A stretch of DNA of 51,024 nucleotides from RECO01 sp050485385 (lineage in GTDB: Bacteria > Pseudomonadota > Alphaproteobacteria > Geminicoccales > Geminicoccaceae): NCBI GenBank assembly GCA_050485385.1, contig JBJHBG010000018.1, forward strand, positions 1 through 51,024. The letters are read 5' to 3'. Position numbers and translations under genes: made by a program. The notes under the pieces were generated by a model. That model was not told the origin of the DNA, did not search any database, and saw only the letters and a program-made list of their open reading frames with translations. Below are positions 33,194-41,605 of this stretch, in pieces. Numbering within the stretch: position 1 is the stretch's first letter; each line of letters begins with the position of its first letter.

Positions 33194-34207
33194 ATGATCC
33201 GCCACCCGCTGCTCGCGTCCTGCGCTGCCTTGGGCTTGCTCGCCACTGCCGCCGGCGCCCAGGAACTCACCGTCTACACCGCCATCGAGGCCGATCAGCT
33301 CGCCGACTACAAGGCGGCGTTCGAGGCCGACAATCCGGGCATCACCATCAACTGGGTCCGCGATTCCACCGGTATCGTCACCGCCAAGCTGCTGGCCGAG
33401 CGCGACAACCCGCAGGCCGACGTGATCTGGGGCCTGGCTGCCACCTCGCTCATGCTGCTGAAGGCCGAAGGCATGCTCGAGCCCTATGCCCCCGTCGGCG
33501 TCGAGACCCTGAAGCCCGCCTTCGTCGACGACGCCGAGGTGCCGTCGTGGGTCGGCATGGACGCCTGGGCTGCCGCCATCTGCGTCAACACCGTGGAGGC
33601 CGAGCGGCTGAGCCTGCCGATGCCGACGTCGTGGGCCGACCTGACCGATCCGGTCTATCGCGGGCACGTCATGATGCCGAACCCCAGTTCGTCCGGCACC
33701 GGCTTCCTCGACGTCTCCTCCTGGCTCCAGCTCTTCGGCGAGGAGGCAGGCTGGGCCTACATGGACGCCCTGCACGAGAACATCGCCGCCTACACCCACA
33801 GCGGCTCCAAGCCTTGCCACGAGGCGGCCCGCGGCGAAGTCCCCATCGGCATCTCGTTCGAGTACCGAGCGGCCCGCTCCAAGGCCGACGGCGCGCCGAT
33901 CGAGATCGTCATCCCGTCCGAGGGCATCGGCTGGGACATGGAGGCGGCCGCCATCGTCGCCGGCACCTTCGAACTCGAAGCGGCGCAGAAGCTGCTCGAC
34001 TGGGCGGTGAGCGAGCCGGCCAACCGGATGTACGCCCAGGGCTACGCCGTGGTCGCCATGCCGGGCGTCGCCGAGCCCCTGCCGCACCTGCCGGCGAACT
34101 TCGAGGACATGCTGATCGACAACGACTTCGAGTGGGCGGCGCTCAACCGCGAGCGCATCCTGGCCGAGTGGCAGAGCCGCTACGACGGCAAGACCGAACC
34201 CCGCTGA
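33194..34207 (+). CDS. 2-aminoethylphosphonate-type ABC transporter substrate-binding protein
   Basis: This 337-residue periplasmic protein of the ferric/phosphonate-type binding family has a signal peptide (about 1-20, LLASCAALGLLATAAGA) and mature start QELTVYTAIEADQL. Residues such as SSSGTGFLDVSSW, HSGSKPCHEAARGE and PIGISFEYRAA match proteins annotated as putative 2-aminoethylphosphonate receptors, by memory of that family. An Fe(III) or polyamine role is the main alternative. I chose ATG 33194, with CGGGAG 11 bases upstream; an upstream ATG at 33098 adds a non-signal-like, Cys/His-rich N-terminus. It is followed after 4 bases by the ATPase. No phosphonate-degrading genes are in the window. 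Confidence 0.88.
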   Translation: MIRHPLLASCAALGLLATAAGAQELTVYTAIEADQLADYKAAFEADNPGITINWVRDSTGIVTAKLLAERDNPQADVIWGLAATSLMLLKAEGMLEPYAPVGVETLKPAFVDDAEVPSWVGMDAWAAAICVNTVEAERLSLPMPTSWADLTDPVYRGHVMMPNPSSSGTGFLDVSSWLQLFGEEAGWAYMDALHENIAAYTHSGSKPCHEAARGEVPIGISFEYRAARSKADGAPIEIVIPSEGIGWDMEAAAIVAGTFELEAAQKLLDWAVSEPANRMYAQGYAVVAMPGVAEPLPHLPANFEDMLIDNDFEWAALNRERILAEWQSRYDGKTEPR

Positions 34208-34211
34208 ACCG

Positions 34212-35294
34212 ATGGACGCGGTTCGGACGACGAGCGGCACCTACCTCGAAATCGAGGCGGTCACCAAGCGCTTCGGCGCGTTCGTCGCCCTGGACCGCGT
34301 CTCGCTCGCCGTCGACGAGGGCGAGTTCGTCTGCTTCCTCGGCCCCTCCGGCTGCGGCAAGACGACGTTGCTGCGCGCCATCGCCGGGCTCGAACTGCAA
34401 AGCGAGGGCAGCATCCGGCAGCGGGGCAAGGACGTCTCGCTGCTGCCGCCCTCGGCGCGCGACTTCGGCATCGTCTTTCAGTCCTACGCCCTCTTCCCCA
34501 ATCTGAGCGTCGTCGACAATGTCGGCTACGGGCTCGTCGGCCGGGGCATGCGCCGCGATGCGATCCGGGCGCGGGTCGCGGAACTGCTGACACTGGTGGG
34601 CCTGCCCGAGCAGGGCGAGAAATACCCGGCGCAGCTCTCCGGCGGCCAGCAGCAGCGGGTGGCCTTGGCCCGGGCATTGGCGACGGCACCGGGCCTGCTC
34701 CTGCTCGACGAGCCGCTCTCCGCGCTCGATGCCAAGGTCCGCCACCGCCTCCGGCTGGAGATGAAGGACCTGCAGCGCCGCTTGGGCGTCACCACCATCA
34801 TGGTCACCCACGACCAGGACGAGGCCTTGACCATGGCCGACCGCATCGTGGTCATGAACCAGGGCGTGATCGAGCAGATCGGGACGCCGGAAGCGGTCTA
34901 CACCCGGCCTTCCACCGCGTTCGTGGCCGACTTCATCGGCGAGATGACCTTTCTCGACGGCGAACGGGTGGACGACGGCCACGTCCGCATCGGCACCCAG
35001 ACCCTCGTCTGCCCACTGGCCGCGGACGCCACGCGCGTCGTCGTCGGCATCCGCCCCGAGGACGTCCACGTCGGCACCGACGACGGACCCAACGGCTTCA
35101 CCGGCACCGTGCATCACGTCGAGTTCCTGGGCGCGCACGTCCGCGTCAGTCTGAGCGAGCCCGGCCTGGGCGGGGCCACGGTCGTCGCCGACCTCGCGCA
35201 GAACCTCTATCGCGCCCGGGGCGGCGTCACCGTTGGCGAGCGGCTGCCGATCGCCCTGCCACCCGACCGCCTGCACGTCTTCGAGCGCGACTGA
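34212..35294 (+). CDS. 2-aminoethylphosphonate-type ABC transporter ATP-binding protein
   Basis: This 360-residue ATPase of the PotA/FbpC group has Walker A GPSGCGKTT, signature LSGGQQQRVALARAL, Walker B LLLLDEPLSALD and switch-His VTHDQDEAL. The C-terminal part (about 250-355) is a TOBE-like regulatory domain, with VVGIRPEDVHV. It lies 4 bases after the binding-protein gene and 3 bases before the permease gene, forming one operon. Substrate assignment rests on its neighbours. Confidence 0.92.
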   Translation: MDAVRTTSGTYLEIEAVTKRFGAFVALDRVSLAVDEGEFVCFLGPSGCGKTTLLRAIAGLELQSEGSIRQRGKDVSLLPPSARDFGIVFQSYALFPNLSVVDNVGYGLVGRGMRRDAIRARVAELLTLVGLPEQGEKYPAQLSGGQQQRVALARALATAPGLLLLDEPLSALDAKVRHRLRLEMKDLQRRLGVTTIMVTHDQDEALTMADRIVVMNQGVIEQIGTPEAVYTRPSTAFVADFIGEMTFLDGERVDDGHVRIGTQTLVCPLAADATRVVVGIRPEDVHVGTDDGPNGFTGTVHHVEFLGAHVRVSLSEPGLGGATVVADLAQNLYRARGGVTVGERLPIALPPDRLHVFERD

Positions 35295-35297
35295 GCC

Positions 35298-37292
35298 GTG
35301 GCGACGCTGGCCTATCCGGGAGCGGTCAAACGCCAAGTCAGCGGCGAGGACTGGGTCGCCCGCGGTCTCGTCCTGATCGTGGTCGCCTATCTCGTTGCCG
35401 CCCTCGCCTTGCCGCTCTTCACCATCGCTGCCAAGTCGGCGCAGGTCTACCGCTTCGACTTGGCGGCGGTGAGCATAGCACTCCGCACCGCCGACGGCTG
35501 GCAGGCGCCCCGCAGCCTGCAAAGCTGGGTCGACGAGACCGGCCACGCGGTGAACTCGGGGCTGCGCGCCAGCGAGCGCTCACGTGAGCAGGTGCTCCAG
35601 ATCGTGCCGCGCCCGGCCTTCGCGGGCGTCGACGCGGTGCGCATCGCCGACGGCTCGTCCGGTCGTGGCGTGGTGCAGGTCGCGGGCCAAGCCCTCGGCG
35701 CCGGCAATAGCTGGGAGGGTACGCCCGCCGAACTCCGCCGGGTGCAGATCCGCCCCGTGGCCGCCTTCGGCCTCGGCAACTTCACCCACTATTTCGCCAC
35801 GCCGACGCTCAGGAACTCCATCGCCAACAGCTTCGCCATCGCGCTCGGCACGACCCTGCTCGTGGTGCCGCTGGCCTTCGCCTACGCCTTCGCCCTCACC
35901 CGCTCGTGCATGCCCGCCAAGAGCCTCTTTCGCACCATCGCACTGGTCCCCATCCTGGTGCCGTCGCTGCTGCCGGCCATCGGCCTCATCTACCTCTTCG
36001 GCCGCCAGGGCATCCTCACGCCGCTCCTCATGGGCGAGAGCATCTACGGCCCCATCGGCATCGTCATGGCGAGCGTGTTCTTCGTCTTCCCGCACGCCGT
36101 GCTGATCCTGACGACGGCCCTCACCCTGGCCGATCAGCGCCTCTACGATGCCGCCAAGGCGCTCGACGCCTCGCCCTGGCGCACCTTCTGGACGGTCACC
36201 CTGCCCGGTGCGCGCTACGGCCTGATCTCCGCCGCGTTCGTCGTCTTCACCCTCGTCATCACCGACTTCGGCGTGCCCAAGGTCATCGGCGGCAACGTCA
36301 ACGTCCTCGCCCTCGACATCTACCGCCAAGTCGTCGGCCAGCAGAATTTCCAGATGGGTGCCGTCGTCTCGCTGGTGCTGCTGCTGCCGGCCGTCGTTGC
36401 CTTCGCCGTCGACCGCGTCGCCACCCGCCGCCAAGTGGCGATGCTCACCGCCCGCACCGTCCCCTACGTCCCCCGACCGCACGCGCTGCGCGACCGCAGC
36501 CTGCTCGCGCTGTGCGGCCTCGTTGCCGTCTTCATCCTCGGCATCCTGATCATGTGCCAGCTCGCGGCGGTCTTCCGCTTCTGGCCCTACGACCTCTCGT
36601 TCAGCCTGCGCAACTTCGACTTCGACCGCATGGATGGCGGCGGCTGGCAGGCCTATTGGAACTCGCTCCGGATGGCCGGCTACACGGCCCTCGTCGGCAC
36701 CGCCGTCATCTTTACCGGCGCCTATCTGGTGGAAAAGGCCCCCCGCCTCGGCCTCTCCCGCGACCTCATGCAGTTCCTCGCCATGCTGCCGATGGCCGTG
36801 CCCGGCATGGTCCTTGGCCTCGCCTACATCTTCTTCTTCAACGACCCGCAAAACCCGTTGAACGGCCTCTACGGCACCATGGCCATACTGGTGATCTCCA
36901 CCATCACCCACTTCTACACGGTCGCCCACCTCACCGCCGCCACCGCCCTCAAGCAGATGGACAAGGAGTTCGAGGCGGTCTCCGAAAGCCTGAAGCAACC
37001 CTTTTGGCGCACCTTCCGCCGCGTCACCGTGCCGGTCTGCCTGCCCTCCATCCTCGACATCGCCATCTACATGTTCGTCAACGCCATGACGACGGTCTCG
37101 GCGGTGGTCTTCCTCTACTCCACCCACACGGCCCTAGCCTCGGTCGCCGTCCTCAACATGGACGACGCCGGCCAAATCGCCCCCGCCGCCGCCATGGGCA
37201 TGATGATCTTCTACACCAACGTCACAGCCCGCCTGCTCCACATGGCGGCAGGCCAAGCCGTCCGCTCCAGCCAGGCTTGGCGGCAAAGGTAG
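35298..37292 (+). CDS. 2-aminoethylphosphonate-type ABC transporter permease, fused double unit
   Basis: This 664-residue permease contains two BPD-type transmembrane domains in one chain. The first runs about 155-390 with coupling loop DAAKALDASPWRTFWTVTLP. The second runs about 435-660 with EAVSESLKQPFWRTFRRVTV. A single first helix (about 22-45) is followed by about 100 hydrophilic residues (50-150) before the first domain, predicted periplasmic and longer than in the relatives I recall. The GTG start at 35298 lies 3 bases past the ATPase stop. The fused layout replaces separate PhnU and PhnV permeases. Confidence 0.9.
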   Translation: MATLAYPGAVKRQVSGEDWVARGLVLIVVAYLVAALALPLFTIAAKSAQVYRFDLAAVSIALRTADGWQAPRSLQSWVDETGHAVNSGLRASERSREQVLQIVPRPAFAGVDAVRIADGSSGRGVVQVAGQALGAGNSWEGTPAELRRVQIRPVAAFGLGNFTHYFATPTLRNSIANSFAIALGTTLLVVPLAFAYAFALTRSCMPAKSLFRTIALVPILVPSLLPAIGLIYLFGRQGILTPLLMGESIYGPIGIVMASVFFVFPHAVLILTTALTLADQRLYDAAKALDASPWRTFWTVTLPGARYGLISAAFVVFTLVITDFGVPKVIGGNVNVLALDIYRQVVGQQNFQMGAVVSLVLLLPAVVAFAVDRVATRRQVAMLTARTVPYVPRPHALRDRSLLALCGLVAVFILGILIMCQLAAVFRFWPYDLSFSLRNFDFDRMDGGGWQAYWNSLRMAGYTALVGTAVIFTGAYLVEKAPRLGLSRDLMQFLAMLPMAVPGMVLGLAYIFFFNDPQNPLNGLYGTMAILVISTITHFYTVAHLTAATALKQMDKEFEAVSESLKQPFWRTFRRVTVPVCLPSILDIAIYMFVNAMTTVSAVVFLYSTHTALASVAVLNMDDAGQIAPAAAMGMMIFYTNVTARLLHMAAGQAVRSSQAWRQR

Positions 37293-37300
37293 GAAAGCTT

Positions 37301-37322
37301 GGGGGGACTTCATGGTCCCCCC
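37301..37322. terminator. Bidirectional terminator-like hairpin
   Basis: Perfect eight-base arms GGGGGGAC/GTCCCCCC with a 6-base loop lie 9 bases after the permease stop. They sit between convergent genes (permease and arfB). T-rich sequence is short on either side, so efficiency is uncertain. Confidence 0.6.
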
Positions 37323-37413
37323 AGACCCCCCGACGAATGCCAGAGCGGAGCGTGGCGGAGGCGGCAGACCAGCGATCCTGCGCACGCCTCGCGGTCGCGC
37401 CGCGTCAGGGTCG

Positions 37414-37836
37414 TCAATCGTCCGTCGTCGGACGCCGCCTCGCCCGTTTCAGCGCCCCGCGCCCGACTTTCCGGTCCAGGCGCCGCTCCTGGCTGCCTCG
37501 GGTCGGCCGTGTCGGCCGGCGCGGCGGCGTGTCCGCGGCGGCCTCGCGCAGCAGGCCGAGCAAGCGCTCGACCGCATCGGCGCGGTTGCGCTCCTGCGAG
37601 CGGAAACGGCGCGCCGTCAGCACCAGCACGCCCGCCGCCGTCAGGCGGCGGCCGGCGATCCGAGGCAGGCGAGCCTTCACCCGTTCCGGCAGGCTGGGGC
37701 TCCCCAGAACGTCGAACCGAAGCTGGACCGCGGTCTCCACCTTGTTCACGTTCTGCCCGCCCGGGCCCGAAGCGCGCAGGAAATCGAAGCTCAACTCGTT
37801 CTCGTCGAGAACGATCCCCGGCGCCACCTCCAGCAC
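37414..37836 (-). CDS. arfB: Alternative ribosome-rescue factor ArfB (peptidyl-tRNA hydrolase)
   Basis: This 140-residue protein frees stalled ribosomes by hydrolysing peptidyl-tRNA in the A site. The catalytic GGQ is at 26-28 in ASGPGGQNVNKVETAVQLRF. The C-terminus is a highly basic tail (RRLDRKVGRGALKRARRR) that in this family enters the empty mRNA channel. I chose GTG 37836 because GGAGG lies 5 bases upstream, the length equals that of the E. coli protein, and the alternative ATG 37896 would overlap the aldo/keto reductase stop. It follows that gene by 32 bases. Confidence 0.9.
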   Translation of the reverse strand: MLEVAPGIVLDENELSFDFLRASGPGGQNVNKVETAVQLRFDVLGSPSLPERVKARLPRIAGRRLTAAGVLVLTARRFRSQERNRADAVERLLGLLREAAADTPPRRPTRPTRGSQERRLDRKVGRGALKRARRRPTTDD

Positions 37837-37868
37837 GGCCACCTCCGCAATCCGGCCGAGCCGCCGGG

Positions 37869-38873
37869 TCAGCAGTACCGCTCGGGGCCGATCCATTGGG
37901 CGTCGGCGTAGCGGTCGCCGTGCGCCCAGCCGACCGGGAGCGCGGCTTCGATCCGCGCCATGTCGACCGCGCTTAGGTCGAGACTGCCGCCGGCCGCGAG
38001 TTCGCGCAGATGCGCCACCGAGCGCGTGCCGGGGATGCTGATGACGGCCGGGCTCTTGTGGCGCAGCCAGGCGATGGCGAGGCTGGCGGTGGCGACGCCC
38101 ATCTCCGTGGCAAGCGCGCGCAGCCGGTCGGAGAGCTTCAGATTGGCGGCGAGGTTGGGCTCGAGGAAGCGCGGGTTGACCTTCATGAAGGCCGAAAGGG
38201 CCACGCTCTCGGGCGTCGGCGGCCGGTCGGTGAGGAGCCCGCGACCCACGGGCGAGAACGCGACCAGTGCCGTGCCCAGGTCTTCGCAGGCCTGGACGAG
38301 GCCGAGTTCCGGCGCCCGCGTGGCGAGCGAGTATTCCGACTGCACGGCCGCGACCGGATGCACGGCGGCAGCCCGGCGCAGCGACGACGGCGCGATCTCG
38401 GAGTAGCCGAACGCCTTGATCTTCCCTGCCCGCACGAAGCCCGCGAGCCTCGCCGTCACCTCCTCGATGGGCAAGGAGGGGTCGCGACGGTGGACGTAGA
38501 AGAGGTCGACCGCCTCGACGCCCAGGCGCGTCAGGCTGGCGTCCAACTCGGCCTCGAGATGCGCCGCCGTGTTGTCGAAGCTGCGCTTGCCCGTCTCCGG
38601 GTCGCGCCGGATGCCGGCCTTGGTGGCGATGCGGAACAACTCGCCGGCCCGCTTGCCCTGGCGCGAGAGAAAGCTGCCGATCGCGGTCTCCGAGCGGCCC
38701 ATGCCGTAGACGTTGGAGGTGTCCAGATGATCGATGCCGAGATCCAGGGCGGCCGTCAGGATCGCGTGCGATTCGGCCTCCGTCGTCGGGCCGTAGAAGT
38801 CGGTGAAGGACATCGCACCTACGCCCACCGCCGAGACCGTAGGGCCGTCCGCCCCGAGCTTCCGCTGTTCCAA
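37869..38873 (-). CDS. Aldo/keto reductase
   Basis: This 334-residue NADPH-dependent oxidoreductase has a (beta/alpha)8 barrel. The catalytic tetrad is complete: Asp51 and Tyr56 in HLDTSNVYGMGRSE, Lys85 in RIATKAGIR, and His128 in LFYVHRRD. The cofactor-binding C-terminal part includes SIPGTRSVAHLRELA. It resembles the YajO/pyridoxal-reductase-like general group rather than a specific pathway enzyme. The substrate is unknown. The ATG at 38873 suits the family N-terminus (MEQRKLG). It probably forms a two-gene unit with arfB. Confidence 0.93.
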   Translation of the reverse strand: MEQRKLGADGPTVSAVGVGAMSFTDFYGPTTEAESHAILTAALDLGIDHLDTSNVYGMGRSETAIGSFLSRQGKRAGELFRIATKAGIRRDPETGKRSFDNTAAHLEAELDASLTRLGVEAVDLFYVHRRDPSLPIEEVTARLAGFVRAGKIKAFGYSEIAPSSLRRAAAVHPVAAVQSEYSLATRAPELGLVQACEDLGTALVAFSPVGRGLLTDRPPTPESVALSAFMKVNPRFLEPNLAANLKLSDRLRALATEMGVATASLAIAWLRHKSPAVISIPGTRSVAHLRELAAGGSLDLSAVDMARIEAALPVGWAHGDRYADAQWIGPERYC

Positions 38874-38893
38874 CGCCTCACTCCCGCTACCGT

Positions 38894-38919
38894 CGCTCCG
38901 CGGCGTGGTTAGCGGAGCG
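38894..38919 (-). terminator. Hairpin after the autotransporter gene
   Basis: Eight perfect pairs (CGCTCCGC/GCGGAGCG) with a 10-base loop lie 24 bases past the autotransporter stop and just before the aldo/keto reductase start. No clear T-run follows. This is a possible terminator. Confidence 0.4.
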
Positions 38920-38942
38920 GGGCGCGCGGGTCGAGGGTGCGG

Positions 38943-41489
38943 TCAGAAGCGATAGGCGAAGCCGGCGGTGAGCGCCTGAGCCGAGGAGCCGCTCGCGAGC
39001 GTGACGTCGTAGCCGGCGTTGACGTGCCAGCGCTCGTCGAGCTGGCCGTGAACGGCGAGGCCGACCGTGCCGCTGTTGCGCGCGAGCGACGGGCCGCTGA
39101 TGCCGAAGCCTGCGCCCGCGAGGCTCGCGTCCGTGCGGCTCGCCGACGGGCCGATCTCGTGGTTCCAGGCGAGCCGCAGCCGTCCCTCGAGGTCGACACC
39201 GCCCTCGGTCGTGAGCGTGTGCGACACGGCACCGCCGAGGCTGGAGACGACGCGGTGCTCGGTGGTGCTGTCGACGTCGAGGTCGAAGGCGCCGCCGCCG
39301 CTCTCGTCGAAGCCCTGGCGGAACGTAACGTCGTAGCGAAGACCGGCGAAGGGCTCGACCGCGGTCGCGGGCGCCACGTCCACCCGGTAGCGGGCGGCGA
39401 CGGCCGTGGTGATGCCGTTGCCGTGATAGTCGGCACTCGGCCGTGCGTCGCCCGCATCGACGCGGCGGTCGACGTCGAACCGGTGATGGCCGTAGGCGAG
39501 CGTGCCGTCGAGGGTCCAAGGCCCCTCGGTGAAGCGGCCATAGGCGCCGAGCTGGTAGGAGTTGACCGAGCCGTCGCCCAGCGAACGCTCGGAATCGAAG
39601 GTGGAGCGGGCGAAGCCGAGGGCGATGCCGCCGACCAGCCCCGGCGCCCACTCGCGGTCGAGACCGAGCGCGATGGCCCCCGAGGTGCGGTCGAAGCCGG
39701 CGGCGTTGCTGTCGCCGGCATAGGTGCCGAGGCCGCCCGTCGCCTGCGCCCAGACCGTCGGCCCTTCCGCTGCGGCGACCGGGATCGCACCCTCGGTCCC
39801 GGTCGCGGCCATGCCGCCCGTGGTCAGTTGGACGGCGATGCCGGTGCCGGGTCCGACATGGCCGTCGCGGGCGCGGTCGATGGCACCTGCGAACAGCGCC
39901 TGGTTCGCGCGGGCGATGCTCAGCGCCTGGGCATGCGGCACGCCGCCGAGTTGGTCGAGCGCGCGCTGGAGATCGTCGACGCCGAGCGGGTAGAGGGCGT
40001 CGAAGACGACACCGGCATCGCCGGAAGCCGTCTCGCCGGCCGGCGGCCGCAGCGTGTCGAGCGCGCCGCCCACGGCCCGGCGGTTGGGCGTGTCGCGCCC
40101 GCCCAGGGCGGCGAGGTCGCCGTAGCTCGTCGGCGTGAGGAAGGCGTCGATGAAGTTGGTGCCGTAGCTGAGGTCGAACCGGGTGCCGGCCGGGATGCCG
40201 TCGGCCGGCTGGTCGATGGCGGCGAAGGTGCCGACCACGCCGCCCTCGGCCTCGACGAAGCGGAAGGTCTGGCCGAGGCTCGGGGTGAAGGTGTTGTCGG
40301 CCGGGGGCGTGATGCCGCGGGTGATCGGTTGCAACGTGCCGTCGGCGGTGAAGGTGTTGCCGGCCCCGGTGACGAGCAGACGATCGAAATTGCCCGGACC
40401 GTCGCCGGTGCCGGTGCCGTCGATCTCCAACAGGAACGTGGAGCCCGGCCCCTGGACCACCGGCGCGTTGACCGTGAGCGTGCCCGGCGACGCGCCGGGC
40501 GAGAGCGTGCCGTCGACGTCGACCTGGCCCTGGATCGTGCCGGTGCCGCCGAGCGTGCCGCCGGCGCCGACCTGGATCGGGCCGCCGACCACGCCCTGCA
40601 CCAGCATCCGGCCGCCGGCGACCGAGAAGCCGCCGGCATTGGTCGCGTTGCCGGTGATCACGAAGTCGCCCGTGCCCTCGACCGTGAGCTGGCCGTCGCC
40701 GGTGACGTCGTCGCCGAAGGTGACGTTGCCGTTGTCCGTGTCGACCGTGCCGCCCGCCGCCTGCACCTGGACGGGCGTGCTCAGCGTGAACGGCTCGGTC
40801 GGACGGAAGCGGCCGCCGCCGAAGGTTACGGTGTCGCCGGTGGCGGCGGCCGAATCCTGGTCGAAGGCGTCCTCGCTGTCGTCGATGATGCCCGGCCCTG
40901 GCGGTGCGGGCGGCGGCTCGCCGCCCACCCCCACGCCGGCCGGACCGAAAACGTAGAACGACTGCGGCAAGGTGAAGCTGGCGATGTCGTCCGGGCTGTA
41001 ATGCGTGACCACGACCACGTAGTCGGCACCGGCTTGGAGCTCCGTGAGCACCGATGGACAGAAAGTGGGACTACCGCAACTCGTGACGTTGGCTTCCGGC
41101 GGATGCGCACCGTCATCGTTGCCGACGATCGCGTTCGTGCCCGGACTGTTCGGGTCGAAGCTGCCTGCGTAGAGGATCAGCGCGGTGTCGAGCGGCGCGC
41201 TCGACTGGCCGATGCGGTACTCGCCGGTGACTCCTGGCGTGAAAAGCTGGGAGGTAAAGCCGTAAGTGAACGCGCCGGTCGTCAGCGCACTTGGATTGCT
41301 CAGAACTTGGCCGCTGAAGACGCCGTTGGACAACGAGAAACTGCCGACGCTAGCGTCCGGTGCTGCCAGAGTGAAGGTAGTCAGAACCTGCGCGCCGGCC
41401 GCGCTCGCAACGAGACTGCCCAACGATGCGGCAGCGACGGCCCCCATCCGCCGACGCCCCGTACGGTCGGCCGTGGCTCGTTCCGGCAC
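38943..41489 (-). CDS. Autotransporter domain-containing protein
   Basis: This 848-residue type V secreted protein has a signal peptide near residues 14-33 (MGAVAAASLGSLVASAAGAQ). A first passenger part (35-185) includes a CGSPTFC pair. A beta-helix-like passenger (about 225-370) is rich in Gly/Thr/Val repeats such as IQVGAGGTLGGTGTIQGQ and DGTLSPGASPGTLTVNAP, the passenger-repeat signature. A C-terminal beta-barrel (about 590-848) ends in AYRF, the usual outer-membrane terminus. The start is GTG 41489; Met15 (ATG 41447) is an alternative. The passenger is probably displayed at or released from the cell surface; no enzymatic motif is seen. Confidence 0.9.
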   Translation of the reverse strand: MPERATADRTGRRRMGAVAAASLGSLVASAAGAQVLTTFTLAAPDASVGSFSLSNGVFSGQVLSNPSALTTGAFTYGFTSQLFTPGVTGEYRIGQSSAPLDTALILYAGSFDPNSPGTNAIVGNDDGAHPPEANVTSCGSPTFCPSVLTELQAGADYVVVVTHYSPDDIASFTLPQSFYVFGPAGVGVGGEPPPAPPGPGIIDDSEDAFDQDSAAATGDTVTFGGGRFRPTEPFTLSTPVQVQAAGGTVDTDNGNVTFGDDVTGDGQLTVEGTGDFVITGNATNAGGFSVAGGRMLVQGVVGGPIQVGAGGTLGGTGTIQGQVDVDGTLSPGASPGTLTVNAPVVQGPGSTFLLEIDGTGTGDGPGNFDRLLVTGAGNTFTADGTLQPITRGITPPADNTFTPSLGQTFRFVEAEGGVVGTFAAIDQPADGIPAGTRFDLSYGTNFIDAFLTPTSYGDLAALGGRDTPNRRAVGGALDTLRPPAGETASGDAGVVFDALYPLGVDDLQRALDQLGGVPHAQALSIARANQALFAGAIDRARDGHVGPGTGIAVQLTTGGMAATGTEGAIPVAAAEGPTVWAQATGGLGTYAGDSNAAGFDRTSGAIALGLDREWAPGLVGGIALGFARSTFDSERSLGDGSVNSYQLGAYGRFTEGPWTLDGTLAYGHHRFDVDRRVDAGDARPSADYHGNGITTAVAARYRVDVAPATAVEPFAGLRYDVTFRQGFDESGGGAFDLDVDSTTEHRVVSSLGGAVSHTLTTEGGVDLEGRLRLAWNHEIGPSASRTDASLAGAGFGISGPSLARNSGTVGLAVHGQLDERWHVNAGYDVTLASGSSAQALTAGFAYRF

Positions 41490-41504
41490 TGCAGCACCTC
41501 ATGG

Positions 41505-41535
41505 TCTATAATTTTTGGTTGAAAGTTCTTTGCAA
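41505..41535 (-). promoter_or_regulatory. AT-rich promoter-like island before the autotransporter
   Basis: A strikingly AT-rich patch in a GC-rich genome holds a TTGCAA box (41530-41535) and a TATAGA box (41505-41510) on the minus strand, separated by 19 bases. Spacing is long for a sigma-70 promoter and the predicted start would fall almost on the GTG start's ribosome site. The promoter call is tentative; the compositional change is clear. Confidence 0.4.
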
Positions 41536-41590
41536 CAAATCTCCCATGGAGCAATACATGCCGGCCCGCGAGCGATACCACCAAAGTCGA

Positions 41591-41604
41591 AGCGGCTTGC
41601 CGCT
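41591..41604 (-). terminator. Short hairpin at the end of the tail-like operon
   Basis: AGCGG/CCGCT with a 4-base loop starts one base past the DUF6519 gene stop, followed on the minus strand by TCGACTTTGG. It is a weak candidate terminator for the tail-like operon. Confidence 0.35.
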
Positions 41605-41605
41605 G

